DNA from: Polaromonas sp.
Lineage (GTDB): Bacteria; Pseudomonadota; Gammaproteobacteria; Burkholderiales; Burkholderiaceae_C
Reading direction: 5' to 3'
Assembly: GCA_021731285.1 (NCBI GenBank)
Contig: JAKFXR010000027.1
Span: 1 to 64,000 of the forward strand
Length of the DNA: 64,000 nt
Under the pieces are notes generated by a model. The model was not told the DNA's origin, did not search any database, and worked only from the letters and a program-made list of their open reading frames with translations. Position numbers and translations under genes: made by a program. Below, in pieces: positions 33,976-42,547 of the stretch; positions within the stretch are counted from its first letter, which is position 1, and each line of letters opens with the position of its first letter.

Positions 33976-34482
33976 ATGAAGATCGGAGAATTGGCGAAGC
34001 TTGCCCAAACACAATCGGAAACCATTCGTTTCTACGAGCGAGAGGGTCTTTTACCCGAGGCCAGCAGGAGTCAGGCGAACTATCGCGTCTATGACGAGAG
34101 TCACATCCAACGGCTTGCCTTTATCCGCCACTGTCGATCTTTGGATATGACGTTAGGCGAAATTCGAACTCTGCTTCACTTTAAGGATGCACCGGAAGAA
34201 GACTGCCGTGAGGTCAATGCGCTACTTGACGAGCATATTGACCATGTTGCCACGCGGATTCGCGGGCTCCGTAGTCTTGAAAAAGAGTTGAAGTCACTGC
34301 GCCTGCAGTGCCAGTCGGGCAATGCCTCAGCAGATTGCGGAATTCTCTCGGGTCTGGAAAAAGCCGCCCGGGGTAGAAAGCAGCACCCCACCCGAGACCT
34401 AGGGCACGCAGCGCATATTCAAGGAACCCACCCGCAAATCGCACTGTCCCCGCACGGCCATCCCGCAACGCTTCGCAAATAA
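33976..34482 (+). CDS. cadR: MerR-family Cd/Pb/Zn regulator
   Basis: 168 residues from ATG with AAGGAGAA eight bases upstream. MKIGELAKLAQTQSETIRFY is the CadR/PbrR helix-turn-helix. Metal cysteines: EDCREVN (near 77), RLQC and ADCGIL in the C-terminal loop. The extended tail (HPTRDLGHAAHIQGTHPQ) has several histidines, as in CadR proteins whose His tail binds Zn or Cd. It represses and, with metal, activates the divergent ATPase by twisting the 19-bp-spacer promoter. Confidence 0.9.
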   Translation: MKIGELAKLAQTQSETIRFYEREGLLPEASRSQANYRVYDESHIQRLAFIRHCRSLDMTLGEIRTLLHFKDAPEEDCREVNALLDEHIDHVATRIRGLRSLEKELKSLRLQCQSGNASADCGILSGLEKAARGRKQHPTRDLGHAAHIQGTHPQIALSPHGHPATLRK

Positions 34483-34527
34483 AAACCAAAGATGGGTCAT
34501 CTAGGTCTTTGACCGCTGCTGGCACCA

Positions 34528-34613
34528 TCAATGGGAATGGCGATGATGGGCATCCGGGAAATGTGTGTGGCTGTGGGCAATCGGGTCGTGCCTGTGGGTG
34601 TGAACGTGACGGG
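34528..34613 (-). pseudogene. remnant of the His-rich tail of the DMT exporter
   Basis: Read on the minus strand it encodes THRHDPIAHSHTHFPDAHH then RHSH and a stop, nearly the same as the end of the exporter at 23369-24421 (THSHRHSPIAHSHAHFPDAH). DNA agreement over about 80 bases is high by eye. Upstream of it the reading frame has no relation to the exporter, so only the 3' end survives. It records an earlier second copy of that gene at this place. Confidence 0.75.
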
Positions 34614-34684
34614 TTCCCCCTATGACGCACCGTACCGCAATGATCTGATCCCGACTGCTCGTCAGCGTACCGAGGCCGCACTGG

Positions 34685-34774
34685 TTAGTTTTACCAACCA
34701 CTCTCAAAGAAGTTTTCATGAAGAAGATTGTTATTGTCTCCCTCGCTAGCCTACGAAAGTTTCAGCTAAAATAG
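34685..34774 (+). pseudogene. start of a cusF-like gene, truncated (copy A)
   Basis: TTAGTTTTACCAACCACTCT then AAAGAAGTTTTCATGAAGAAG and ATTGTTATTG match the segment at 43616-43662 with few changes. The ATG at 34718 opens MKKIVIVSLASL but stops after 18 codons. Copy B directly follows the end of a CusA gene, the usual place of cusF, so both are read as cut cusF-type starts. Confidence 0.6.
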
Positions 34775-34779
34775 TTTTA

Positions 34780-35154
34780 ATGCGACGCTGGTTTCTCATC
34801 TTCTTGCTGCTCATGGTGCAGCTCCAGTTCGTCTGGGGTGCCGCCGCCGCATATTGCGGGCACGAGACGTCGACGGCCCCAGTTACGCATTTCGGTCATC
34901 ACGAGCATCGTCATCAAGGCGATGACCCGAGAGCGCCAACCCCGGAAGAAAACAGCAATGGTCAGGGGATTGTTGTCCATGCCGATTGCGGCACCTGTCA
35001 TTTGGGAACTTCCGGGACGCTGCCCGCTCCTGGTTTTGTGATGGCCGGAGTGGAGCCGTCTGAATACCTTGCAGGCCGAGGACCGCGCTTCAGTTCCCAC
35101 GTCCCTGCCGCACCTGAACGTCCTGATCGAATCGCACACCTAGCTGCTGCCTGA
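34780..35154 (+). CDS. czcI: CzcI-like periplasmic protein at the head of czcCBA
   Basis: 124 residues. Signal peptide MRRWFLIFLLLMVQLQFVWGAAAA, then YCGHE, HFGHHEHRHQGDD and DADCGTCHLG-like HADCGTCHLG. This arrangement (signal, AYCxHE, HFGHH, DCxxCH) matches CzcI, the small putative regulator or metal buffer that opens czc operons. It is 92 bases before czcC in the same direction. Function in czc control is known only loosely; identity is by pattern. Confidence 0.75.
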   Translation: MRRWFLIFLLLMVQLQFVWGAAAAYCGHETSTAPVTHFGHHEHRHQGDDPRAPTPEENSNGQGIVVHADCGTCHLGTSGTLPAPGFVMAGVEPSEYLAGRGPRFSSHVPAAPERPDRIAHLAAA

Positions 35155-35246
35155 TTCGGTGGCGGCATCGCGTCCGCCCGTCTTTGACCGACGTTACCCG
35201 ATGTCGCCTTCGGTTTACTTTTTCATAAGCCAAGAAGGATGATTCG

Positions 35247-36524
35247 ATGCAATTTCCCATTCTCGCGCTGGCCCTCGTGCTGGTTGCTGTCACTGTGCCC
35301 GCAAGCGCACAGAGTTCGCCTGCCGGGAACCCCTTATCCCTCGCCGAAGCGATGCGCCTGGCCGAGACAGCCAACACAGTGGTGCGCTCCCGCGAGGCTC
35401 AACTCGCCGCCGCCGAGGGCGCGCGCAGTGAAGCCGCTTCCCCGTTCTTCAATAACCCCGAGCTGAGCGTCGAAAAATCGCGCCGACGGCCCCCCCCTCC
35501 CGACGCGAGTACGACGGAATGGACTGCAGGCATTTCCCAGCCGATCGAGATTGCGGGTCAGCAGTCCCGCCGGCGCGAGGCCGCCGCAGCCTCTCTAGAG
35601 GCTCTGCGTGCGGAAATTGAGGATGCACGACGGCAGGCCCGTTCGGACGCCGCAACCCGCTTCTTTGCCTTGTTGGCCGCACAGCGACGACTGGCTATCG
35701 AACAACGCTCATTTGAGCTCTTCGACCGCACCTCGCAGGCGGTCGCCAAGCGCCGAAGCGCGGGGGAGGACACTCGCCTGGACGCCAACGTGGCATTGAT
35801 TGAGGCGGAGCGTGCACGCAACGCGGTTGCGCGGGCACGCGAGCAAATCCTTGAAGCGCGCGGCGAACTGGCCACCGTGCTGCAGTTGCCGGCTGCGGCG
35901 CTGCCTGAGATTGCGGGAGAGATTGGCACACCCACTGGGGACCGCCTTCCCTACAGGCTGGATCAACTGGAGTCTTCCACTCAAGCGCACTCAAGGCTGC
36001 GGGCTTTTGCCGCCCGTCAGGAAGCGGCGCAAGCTCGCCTCGCCTTGGCGCAGGCAGGCCGGTACCCGGACGTGACAGTGGGAGTTAAAGTGGGCCGGGA
36101 AGGCCCCGGCATTGCCCGCGAGCGAGTCACCACGCTGGCGCTTTCTGTGCCGCTTCCGCTCTTTAAGCGCAACGACGCTGCCATCGGTGAAGCAGTGACA
36201 GCCGCCACCCAAGCCGAAATCGACCGTACAAGCGCCATGCGCGATGCGCAGGCTCAGGTCAGGCGGCTTTGGAGCAAGCTTGAAAGCCAGCAGGAGCGCG
36301 TGCAGCGCCTGCAGCGCACCATGCTTGCAGCCTCTACTGATAACCAGCAGCTTGCCGCGAAATCCAGGCAGGCTGGCCAAATCGGCCTTCTGGAGCAACT
36401 TATCGTCAACCGTCAGGCACTGGACGCCGAGCGCGATCTGATCGAAGCGCTGGCTGACTATCACACGACCCGAATCGAACTTGAAAACGCGGCCGGCTGG
36501 TCGCAGGAAGGAACTGCGCGATGA
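35247..36524 (+). CDS. czcC: outer-membrane factor of an RND metal efflux pump
   Basis: 425 residues with signal peptide (MQFPILALALVLVAVTVPAS). The body is the long alpha-helical repeat of the TolC/CzcC family: LAEAMRLAETANTVVRSREA near the start, AGISQPIEIAGQQSRRREA, and the second repeat with LALAQAGRYPDVTVGVKV. It forms the outer-membrane channel. Overlaps czcB by four bases. Confidence 0.92.
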   Translation: MQFPILALALVLVAVTVPASAQSSPAGNPLSLAEAMRLAETANTVVRSREAQLAAAEGARSEAASPFFNNPELSVEKSRRRPPPPDASTTEWTAGISQPIEIAGQQSRRREAAAASLEALRAEIEDARRQARSDAATRFFALLAAQRRLAIEQRSFELFDRTSQAVAKRRSAGEDTRLDANVALIEAERARNAVARAREQILEARGELATVLQLPAAALPEIAGEIGTPTGDRLPYRLDQLESSTQAHSRLRAFAARQEAAQARLALAQAGRYPDVTVGVKVGREGPGIARERVTTLALSVPLPLFKRNDAAIGEAVTAATQAEIDRTSAMRDAQAQVRRLWSKLESQQERVQRLQRTMLAASTDNQQLAAKSRQAGQIGLLEQLIVNRQALDAERDLIEALADYHTTRIELENAAGWSQEGTAR

Positions 36525-37756
36525 ATATGTATAACGATGCCGTTGGGAGCCCTGTGCGCTTAACTGCGATGGCCGTGGCCTTGTCTATGGTGTTTGCACT
36601 GGCTGCTTGCGGCAAGAGCGGTGAGAAGGACGAACATGCCGGTGAAGGCGCCAAGCATGCAGAGCACGCTGGCGAGAAGAAAGAGAAGGAAGGGGAAGGC
36701 GAACACAAGGAAGGCGAAAAGGAACTGACCCTGACCACCGAAGAGGCGGAGAAAGCCGGCGTCAAGGTTCAGGAGATCAAGACCGAAGCCTTGGGCGAAA
36801 CCATCGTGGTGACCGCTACGATCGAGCCCAACCAGGAGCGCGTTGTGCGCGTGGCGCCACGCGTCGAGGGAAGAGTCATCTCTATGCCAGCGAAGCTCGG
36901 TGACCGGGTAGCCGTGGGGCAGACCCTGGCGACTCTGGACAGTGTTGCTGTGGGCGAGGCCCACGCGGCGTGGGTACAGGCCCAGGCTGAGCTGCAGATC
37001 GCAGAAAGCGATTTCAAGCGGGCTGAGTCGCTTATCGCGGACGAAATAATCCCACGCAAGGACTTCCTGCGTGCCCAAGCCGAAAGAGACAAGGCCGCAG
37101 CTAACGCCCGCAACTCTTCAGACCGGTTACGACTGCTCGGAGGGGCGCCACGGGCGCAAGGTGGCGGTGTGTCCACCTTCGCCTTGACGTCGCCTTTCGC
37201 AGGCACCGTGATCGAGAAAAAAGCAACTTTAGGTGGCTTGGCCAGCCCGAGCGAACCGATCTTCACCATTGCCGACCTGGGCCGGGTCTGGATTCAGGCG
37301 GCCCTGCCGGAATCCGCTCTGGCGAAAGTGCAGGTAGGCGCCGGCGCTAAAGTGACGGTGCCGGCCTACCCCGCCGAGGCATTCAGCGGACGCGTGGCGC
37401 ATATCGGCGCTGGTGTCAACAAGGATACGCGCACAGTGGCTGCGCGCATTGAAGTCGCAAACGCGGACGGGCGCCTGAAGCCCGAAATGTTCGCCACAGC
37501 AACCATCGAGGTGGCTGGCGAAAAGCGCGGCGTCATGGCGCTGCCTGACGAAGCAATCGTGCTGATGCAAGGGCAACCCACAGTCTTCGTCTTTGAACAG
37601 GGCGCCTACGAGGCGCGTTTGGTCGAGCCCGGCGAACGGATCGGCGGGCGGACGGTGCTCAAGTCCGGCATCAAACCGGGCGAGCAGGTCGTGACTTCGG
37701 GCGCCTACGCGCTAAAGGCTCGTCAGCAGAAGTCACAGCTCGGCCACGGGCATTGA
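36521..37756 (+). CDS. czcB: membrane-fusion protein of the RND metal efflux pump
   Basis: 411 residues. The N-terminus has a hydrophobic segment ending in FALAACGKSG, a lipobox, followed by a Glu/Lys/His-rich stretch (HAGEGAKHAEHAGEK) that may bind metal. The lipoyl halves and hairpin follow: RVEGRVISMPAKLGDRVAVG, the coiled coil AQAELQIAESDFKRAESLIA, and FTIADLGRVWIQAALPE. It ends KSQLGHGH. It links CzcA to CzcC and may pass on metal. Lipidation would need a signal peptidase II such as the island lspA. Confidence 0.92.
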   Translation: MNMYNDAVGSPVRLTAMAVALSMVFALAACGKSGEKDEHAGEGAKHAEHAGEKKEKEGEGEHKEGEKELTLTTEEAEKAGVKVQEIKTEALGETIVVTATIEPNQERVVRVAPRVEGRVISMPAKLGDRVAVGQTLATLDSVAVGEAHAAWVQAQAELQIAESDFKRAESLIADEIIPRKDFLRAQAERDKAAANARNSSDRLRLLGGAPRAQGGGVSTFALTSPFAGTVIEKKATLGGLASPSEPIFTIADLGRVWIQAALPESALAKVQVGAGAKVTVPAYPAEAFSGRVAHIGAGVNKDTRTVAARIEVANADGRLKPEMFATATIEVAGEKRGVMALPDEAIVLMQGQPTVFVFEQGAYEARLVEPGERIGGRTVLKSGIKPGEQVVTSGAYALKARQQKSQLGHGH

Positions 37757-37771
37757 GAAGGATTACAAAAA

Positions 37772-40700
37772 ATGCTCAATGCAATAGTTGAAGCCTCCCT
37801 GCGCTACAAGGTGCTGGTGGTGGTTGGGTTCTTGGTGATGGTGGGCCTGGGGGTGATGGCGTTTCGGCAGGTGCCGGTGGATGCCTTCCCCGATGTCACG
37901 CCGACCCAGGTGAACATCTATACCGAATCCCCGGGCGTCGCCGCTGAAGATATCGAACGTCTCCTCACAGTGCCGATCGAAGCCGCAATGGCAGGTCTTG
38001 CCAAGGTCGAGGTCGTGCGGTCGGTGTCATTGTTCGGCCTGTCATACGTGGGAGTCTATTTCTCGGACGACGTTGACATCTACTTTGCCCGCCGTCTGGT
38101 TGGTGAGAAGCTGCAAGAGGTCAAGGGTCGCTTGCCCCAGGGCTACGGGGAGCCGGAACTCGGGCCCAACAGCTCAGGCCTGGGCCAGGTCTTCTGGTAC
38201 ACCATTGAGGATGCCGACAAAAAACTGAGTGCAATGGATTTGCGGACCCTGCACGACTGGACGGTGCGGCTGATCTTGCGCACAGCGCCTGGAGTGGACG
38301 ACGTGACGACCTGGGGCGGGCACGAGAAGCAATTCCAGGTTCAGATTGATCCTCGTTTGCTGGTGAAATACGGGCTGTCGTTCAAGGACGTGATGGAGCG
38401 CCTGGCAGCGAACAACAAGCAGGTCGGCGGCCAGTACCTGAACATCGGGGTCGAACAGTACCTGGTTCGCGGTCTCGGACTGGTCAGCAATGCCGCCGAT
38501 ATCGGCGGGATCGTCGTCACTGAACGAGGAGGCTCGCCGATCTACATCCGGGACGTTGCCACGGTGAAGGAGGCACCGGCGGTGCGCTTTGGCGCCGTAA
38601 CACGAAACGGCCAGGAAACCGTGCTGGGCATCGCTCTGGCGCGGATCAACGAGAACGCAGCGACTGTGGTCTCGGCCGTCAAGGCCAAGATGGCGATTGC
38701 GCAGGCGGCGCTACCTAAGGGCATTGAGCTTAAATCGGTTTACGACAGGACCGAGATCGTCGACAAGGCGCTGTCCACAGCCAAGAGCGCTCTGGTGGAA
38801 GGCTCGATCCTTGTCGCCGTCATCCTGTTCTTGTTCCTGGGCGAATTCCGCTCAGCGATTGTCGTGATCGTGACGCTGCCATTGGCCATGCTGTTCGCCT
38901 TCATCATGATGAGCCGCTTTGGCATGTCGGCCAATTTAATGTCACTGGCCGGCCTGGCCATCGGCATCGGAATGATGGTGGACGGGGCGGTGGTGATGGT
39001 GGAGAACGCATTCCGGCTGTTGTCTCATGCGCGCGAGAGCGGCAGGCCCATCAATCGCACCCATGTGGTGCTTGAGGCGGCGCGCGAAGTGGCTAACCCG
39101 ATCGCCTTCGCGATCATGATCATCATCGTCGTGTTCCTGCCTCTGTTCTCGCTGACGGGACTGGAAGGCAAGTTGTTCAAGCCCATGGCGCTGACCATCA
39201 CCTTCGCCATGGCCGGATCGCTGCTGCTGTCGCTGACCCTGGTGCCGGTGCTCGCGGCGTTGATCCTCAAGCCGAAGGAAGAAAAGGACACCTGGCTGGT
39301 CCGCAAGGCAAAAAACATCTATTTACCGTCGCTTGATTGGGCGCTGGACCACAAGAAGAAGGTCATGACCGCGGCGTTGGCGCTGCTGGCCGTCTCTCTG
39401 GCCTTGTTCCCGTTCCTCGGCAAGGAGTTCATGCCAACGCTCCAGGAAGACTCGATCATGTTCCGCGTTGTCGGCATCCCCTCAACATCGTTGGACGAGT
39501 CGATCCGGGTCGCCAACGTGATGGATGCCAAGCTGCGCGCAAAGTACCCGCAGGTGCTTTCCGTGCTGGCCACCATTGGCCGTGCGGAGAAAGGCGAAAC
39601 CGCCGACGTGAACTACATGGAGGTCCTACTCGACCTGAAACCCCAGGACGATTGGCCGACCAAACAGTCCTATGCAGCGCTGGGCAAGGAGATGCAGGAG
39701 TATCTTGAAGGCGAGGTACAGACAGCGGTCTTCGGCGCAACCCAGCCCATCCAGATGCGGGTGGAGGAATTGATTTCCGGGGTGCGGGCCACCTTGGCGA
39801 TCAAGATCTATGGCGAGGACTTGGACAAGCTGGAGGACCTTTCCGCGCAGATCAAGGGAGTTGTGGGTACCGTGCCAGGCGTGGCCGACCTGTCCGCGGA
39901 GGCGAACAAGGGCAAGCCACAGATGGTGATCAAGGTGGACCGCGCGGCCGCGGCCCGGTATGGCTTGAACGCCGACGACATCCTCCAGGTGGTGCAAGCC
40001 GGGATTGGCGGCGAGACAGTTTCAACGCTCATCGAAGGCACGAAGCGCTTTGACATCGCGGTCCGGCTGGCCGAAGAGTTTCGCAGCAGTCCGGCCGCTA
40101 TCGCCAATATCCCCATTCGCACTTCCGAAGGTGCGCTGGTGCCGTTCTCCCAGGTCGCCAAGATTGAGTTGGACGAGGGCTACACGTTCGTGCGCCGGGA
40201 GGCTCTGCAGCGATATGCGGTGTTGCAGATGGACGTGCAGGGGCGCGACGTGGATAGCTTTGTGAAGGAAGCTGACGCCGCCATCAAGGCAAAAGTGAAG
40301 ATGCCCACAGGCTATTGGGTTGAATGGGGCGGAGCCTTTGAAAACCAGCAGCGCGCCATGGCCCGTCTGGCGGTCATCGTGCCGCTGACCATTGGCCTCA
40401 TCTTCATCCTGCTGTACACGGCTTTCAACTCCTTGCGGCATGCCACGCTGATCATTGCCAACGTGCCTTTTGCCATCATCGGCGGGATCATCGGCTTGTT
40501 CATGACCAGGCAGTACCTGTCCGTGCCGTCGGCCATTGGTTTCATCGCGGTCTTCGGGGTGGCCATGTTGAACGGCATCGTGCTCGTGACCTTCCTGAAC
40601 GATCAGCGAAAGCATGGCCTGTCTATTCGCGATGCGGTACGCCAGGGCGCGGCAATGCGCTTGCGCCCTGTTCTCATGACGGCGTCCGTCGCCATCCTTG

Positions 40701-40909
40701 GGTTGGTGCCGATGCTTATTTCATCGGGCGTCGGCGCCGAAACTCAACGCCCCCTGGCGACCGTGGTTGTTGGCGGTCTGATCACCTCTACGCTGCTGAC
40801 GTTGCTGCTGCTGCCGCTTATCTACGAATGGTCTGAAACACGTGCCGAGGCCAAGCTTAGAGCGCTGGAAGCGCGGGACGAAGAGACACCAACCGCCAAG
40901 CCTTTATAG
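37772..40909 (+). CDS. czcA: heavy-metal RND pump, inner-membrane subunit (CzcA family)
   Basis: 1045 residues with twelve membrane helices and two large periplasmic loops, full length for HME-RND. The helix IV proton/metal motif reads GIGMMVDGAVVMVEN: DGA and VEN are kept but the first Asp of the DFG form typical for Zn/Co CzcA is Gly. Helix XI-XII ends in GLVPMLISSGVGAETQRPLA, family normal. It drives periplasmic metal out through CzcC. Because of the changed motif the substrate may be a different divalent set from that of classical CzcA. First codons overlap no other gene; 15 bases after czcB. Confidence 0.92.
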   Translation: MLNAIVEASLRYKVLVVVGFLVMVGLGVMAFRQVPVDAFPDVTPTQVNIYTESPGVAAEDIERLLTVPIEAAMAGLAKVEVVRSVSLFGLSYVGVYFSDDVDIYFARRLVGEKLQEVKGRLPQGYGEPELGPNSSGLGQVFWYTIEDADKKLSAMDLRTLHDWTVRLILRTAPGVDDVTTWGGHEKQFQVQIDPRLLVKYGLSFKDVMERLAANNKQVGGQYLNIGVEQYLVRGLGLVSNAADIGGIVVTERGGSPIYIRDVATVKEAPAVRFGAVTRNGQETVLGIALARINENAATVVSAVKAKMAIAQAALPKGIELKSVYDRTEIVDKALSTAKSALVEGSILVAVILFLFLGEFRSAIVVIVTLPLAMLFAFIMMSRFGMSANLMSLAGLAIGIGMMVDGAVVMVENAFRLLSHARESGRPINRTHVVLEAAREVANPIAFAIMIIIVVFLPLFSLTGLEGKLFKPMALTITFAMAGSLLLSLTLVPVLAALILKPKEEKDTWLVRKAKNIYLPSLDWALDHKKKVMTAALALLAVSLALFPFLGKEFMPTLQEDSIMFRVVGIPSTSLDESIRVANVMDAKLRAKYPQVLSVLATIGRAEKGETADVNYMEVLLDLKPQDDWPTKQSYAALGKEMQEYLEGEVQTAVFGATQPIQMRVEELISGVRATLAIKIYGEDLDKLEDLSAQIKGVVGTVPGVADLSAEANKGKPQMVIKVDRAAAARYGLNADDILQVVQAGIGGETVSTLIEGTKRFDIAVRLAEEFRSSPAAIANIPIRTSEGALVPFSQVAKIELDEGYTFVRREALQRYAVLQMDVQGRDVDSFVKEADAAIKAKVKMPTGYWVEWGGAFENQQRAMARLAVIVPLTIGLIFILLYTAFNSLRHATLIIANVPFAIIGGIIGLFMTRQYLSVPSAIGFIAVFGVAMLNGIVLVTFLNDQRKHGLSIRDAVRQGAAMRLRPVLMTASVAILGLVPMLISSGVGAETQRPLATVVVGGLITSTLLTLLLLPLIYEWSETRAEAKLRALEARDEETPTAKPL

Positions 40910-40919
40910 AGGAGACAAC

Positions 40920-41258
40920 ATGAACGAAATCAAAGCTTATGTGCATCGCAGCCGGGTTGCCGACGTGGTCGCCGCCCTGAAAAACAGCCCTACCTGGGGC
41001 GGGACGCGGGGTGACCGCCGGCACAATCTCGCCCTGTACATCGTCAAAGGCTTTCTGCATGCCGACGAGGTTGCGGAGCAGCATTTCTCAATGGAATTGG
41101 GTGACGAAGTCGTCAACGAGTACAAACTGGAGTTGTTGTGTGAGGATAGCGAGACTGATGAGTTCGTTCTCGCTATCTCCACTGCCGCGCACACGGGTCA
41201 GCCTGTTGCAGGGTGGATCACCGTTTCCGTGCTCGCCCAAGCCATCCCCATTCGCTAG
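40920..41258 (+). CDS. PII-like (PII-NG type) protein of the czc operon
   Basis: 112 residues, start ten bases after czcA, with GAGGAGA ahead. MNEIKAYVHRSRVADVVAAL is a beta-alpha-beta start of the PII fold; DEVVNEYKLELLCEDSETDE and VLAISTAAHTGQPVAGWITV correspond to the later strand and the C-loop region. The nucleotide-binding T-loop tyrosine of GlnB is not seen. PII-like proteins encoded beside CusA/CzcA-type pumps are known as a separate PII group; they may sense metal or nucleotide and gate the pump. Confidence 0.75.
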   Translation: MNEIKAYVHRSRVADVVAALKNSPTWGGTRGDRRHNLALYIVKGFLHADEVAEQHFSMELGDEVVNEYKLELLCEDSETDEFVLAISTAAHTGQPVAGWITVSVLAQAIPIR

Positions 41259-41301
41259 TTCGCTAGTTCCCTATTTCTATTACCAACCGAAAGGAAAACC
41301 C

Positions 41302-41670
41302 ATGAACCGATTTCTGATTTCTCTTCTCGCGGCCTCCGCATTTTCTCTGCCCGCGTTTGCGAAGGAAGATCACACTCCCAAGCACGGCGGTGTCGTCGTG
41401 GAAACCAAGGCCGGCGATCTCGAGCTTGTCGCGAAAGCCGACTCGATGGTCATTCACGTCAGCGATCATGGCAAGCCTATGAAGCTCACCAGCGCCACAG
41501 GCAAGGTCACTGTTTTCAATGGCAATGACAAGGCGGAGGCGCCGCTTGCCCTGGTTGGCGACAAGCTTGAAGCCAAAGGCACGTTCAAGGTGGCACCTGG
41601 CGCCAAAGTATTGGCCGAGGTGTCTCTCAATGGGAAACCGCCGGTTGCCGCGCGGTTCACGCTCAAGTAA
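41302..41670 (+). CDS. periplasmic protein of the czc operon
   Basis: 122 residues with AAGGAAAA before the ATG. Signal peptide MNRFLISLLAASAFSLPAFA, mature start KEDHTPKHGGVVVETKAGDL; the HGG and later SDHGKPM give a few possible metal ligands. A small beta-rich domain (VTVFNGNDKAEAPLALVGDKL ... VLAEVSLNGK) follows. Proteins of this type are common after czcA but unnamed. Likely a periplasmic metal-binding accessory; inference from position and composition. Confidence 0.75.
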   Translation: MNRFLISLLAASAFSLPAFAKEDHTPKHGGVVVETKAGDLELVAKADSMVIHVSDHGKPMKLTSATGKVTVFNGNDKAEAPLALVGDKLEAKGTFKVAPGAKVLAEVSLNGKPPVAARFTLK

Positions 41671-41752
41671 ACACAGCTCATCGAGAGCGTCGTAAGGCGC
41701 TTCCAGTGGTGCCCACCAGGAGGACCAGACCATACTTCGCCGTGTAACGGAT

Positions 41753-41977
41753 GTGCCGCTGGCCATGACTCTGCTCTGGATGTGGATGGTCATAGTGATG
41801 GTGATCGTCCTAGGGTATCTGTTGTTTCGGAGATGGCGAAAGCGGTACCCTCGACGCAGCCCAGAACCCCAGGGTCGATACGCACAGCGATTGCAGCGCC
41901 GCATGAACAAGCGTCGCAGTGAGACAGACGCTTCAAAAAGATCGAAAAACAATCCCAGCAAGAAGGAATGCCCGTGA
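41753..41977 (+). CDS. possible small membrane protein
   Basis: 74 residues. One hydrophobic helix (MTLLWMWMVIVMVIVLGYLLF) followed by a strongly basic tail (RRWRKRYPRRSPEP, LQRRMNKRRSE). No family recognised. The frame overlaps the next start by ten bases. Composition is plausible for a membrane-tethered small protein, and an AGGAGGA at about 41717-41724 is too far upstream of this ATG, so the start is doubtful. Confidence 0.4.
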   Translation: MPLAMTLLWMWMVIVMVIVLGYLLFRRWRKRYPRRSPEPQGRYAQRLQRRMNKRRSETDASKRSKNNPSKKECP

Positions 41978-42333
41978 TATTCAAGAACTCCATAGGTGTA
42001 AGCTTGATCGCCGCACTGTCCACTGCAGGCTGCGCTATGGTGTATGAAGGAAAGTATGACTGGAATGATGGCTGGCGCGAGGCGACGGTTCTACAGATCG
42101 GCAGCGCTGCGGAGATCGAAAAGCCTCAGTTCTCGGATTGCCGTGAGATTGCACTGCCACAGCAGCTTTCGTCAGGCAAGTTCATTGTGGTTTCCTACAT
42201 GCACACAGGCCATCGGCGTAAGCGCGTAGTCCCGTTCAACTCAAATGAGGGGGTGCTGGTGGGAGATCTGGTTTACATGAACGTGCTGGGCTGTGATAAG
42301 CCGCTCATGCCTCGAATTAGGCCAAATCGCTAG
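41968..42333 (+). CDS. small lipoprotein, uncharacterised
   Basis: 121 residues. Signal with lipobox: GVSLIAALSTAGCAMVYEG, Cys22 being the likely lipidated residue. The mature part has a tryptophan-rich start (YDWNDGWREATVLQIG) and two further cysteines (FSDCREI, VLGCDKP) that could form a disulfide. Last gene of the czc group; no family is recognised. AAGAAGGA lies directly before the ATG. Confidence 0.65.
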   Translation: MPVIFKNSIGVSLIAALSTAGCAMVYEGKYDWNDGWREATVLQIGSAAEIEKPQFSDCREIALPQQLSSGKFIVVSYMHTGHRRKRVVPFNSNEGVLVGDLVYMNVLGCDKPLMPRIRPNR

Positions 42334-42547
42334 TACGCCACAGCGGATTATTGTTGAAATGCACTGAAGCCTGCCCCGATCTTTTTTCATCAAATCTTGA
42401 TCCGCACTTGACCTCCAGATTCGCGAAGGGCAGGTAGCGCGGTTTATCCAGGATCACTAGGTCCATGTGCATCAACCGATTTGAACTGATTTAGCCGTCC
42501 CAAGACAGCCTTGTGGTCATTATGGGACCACGAACTTCCGCAGACCA

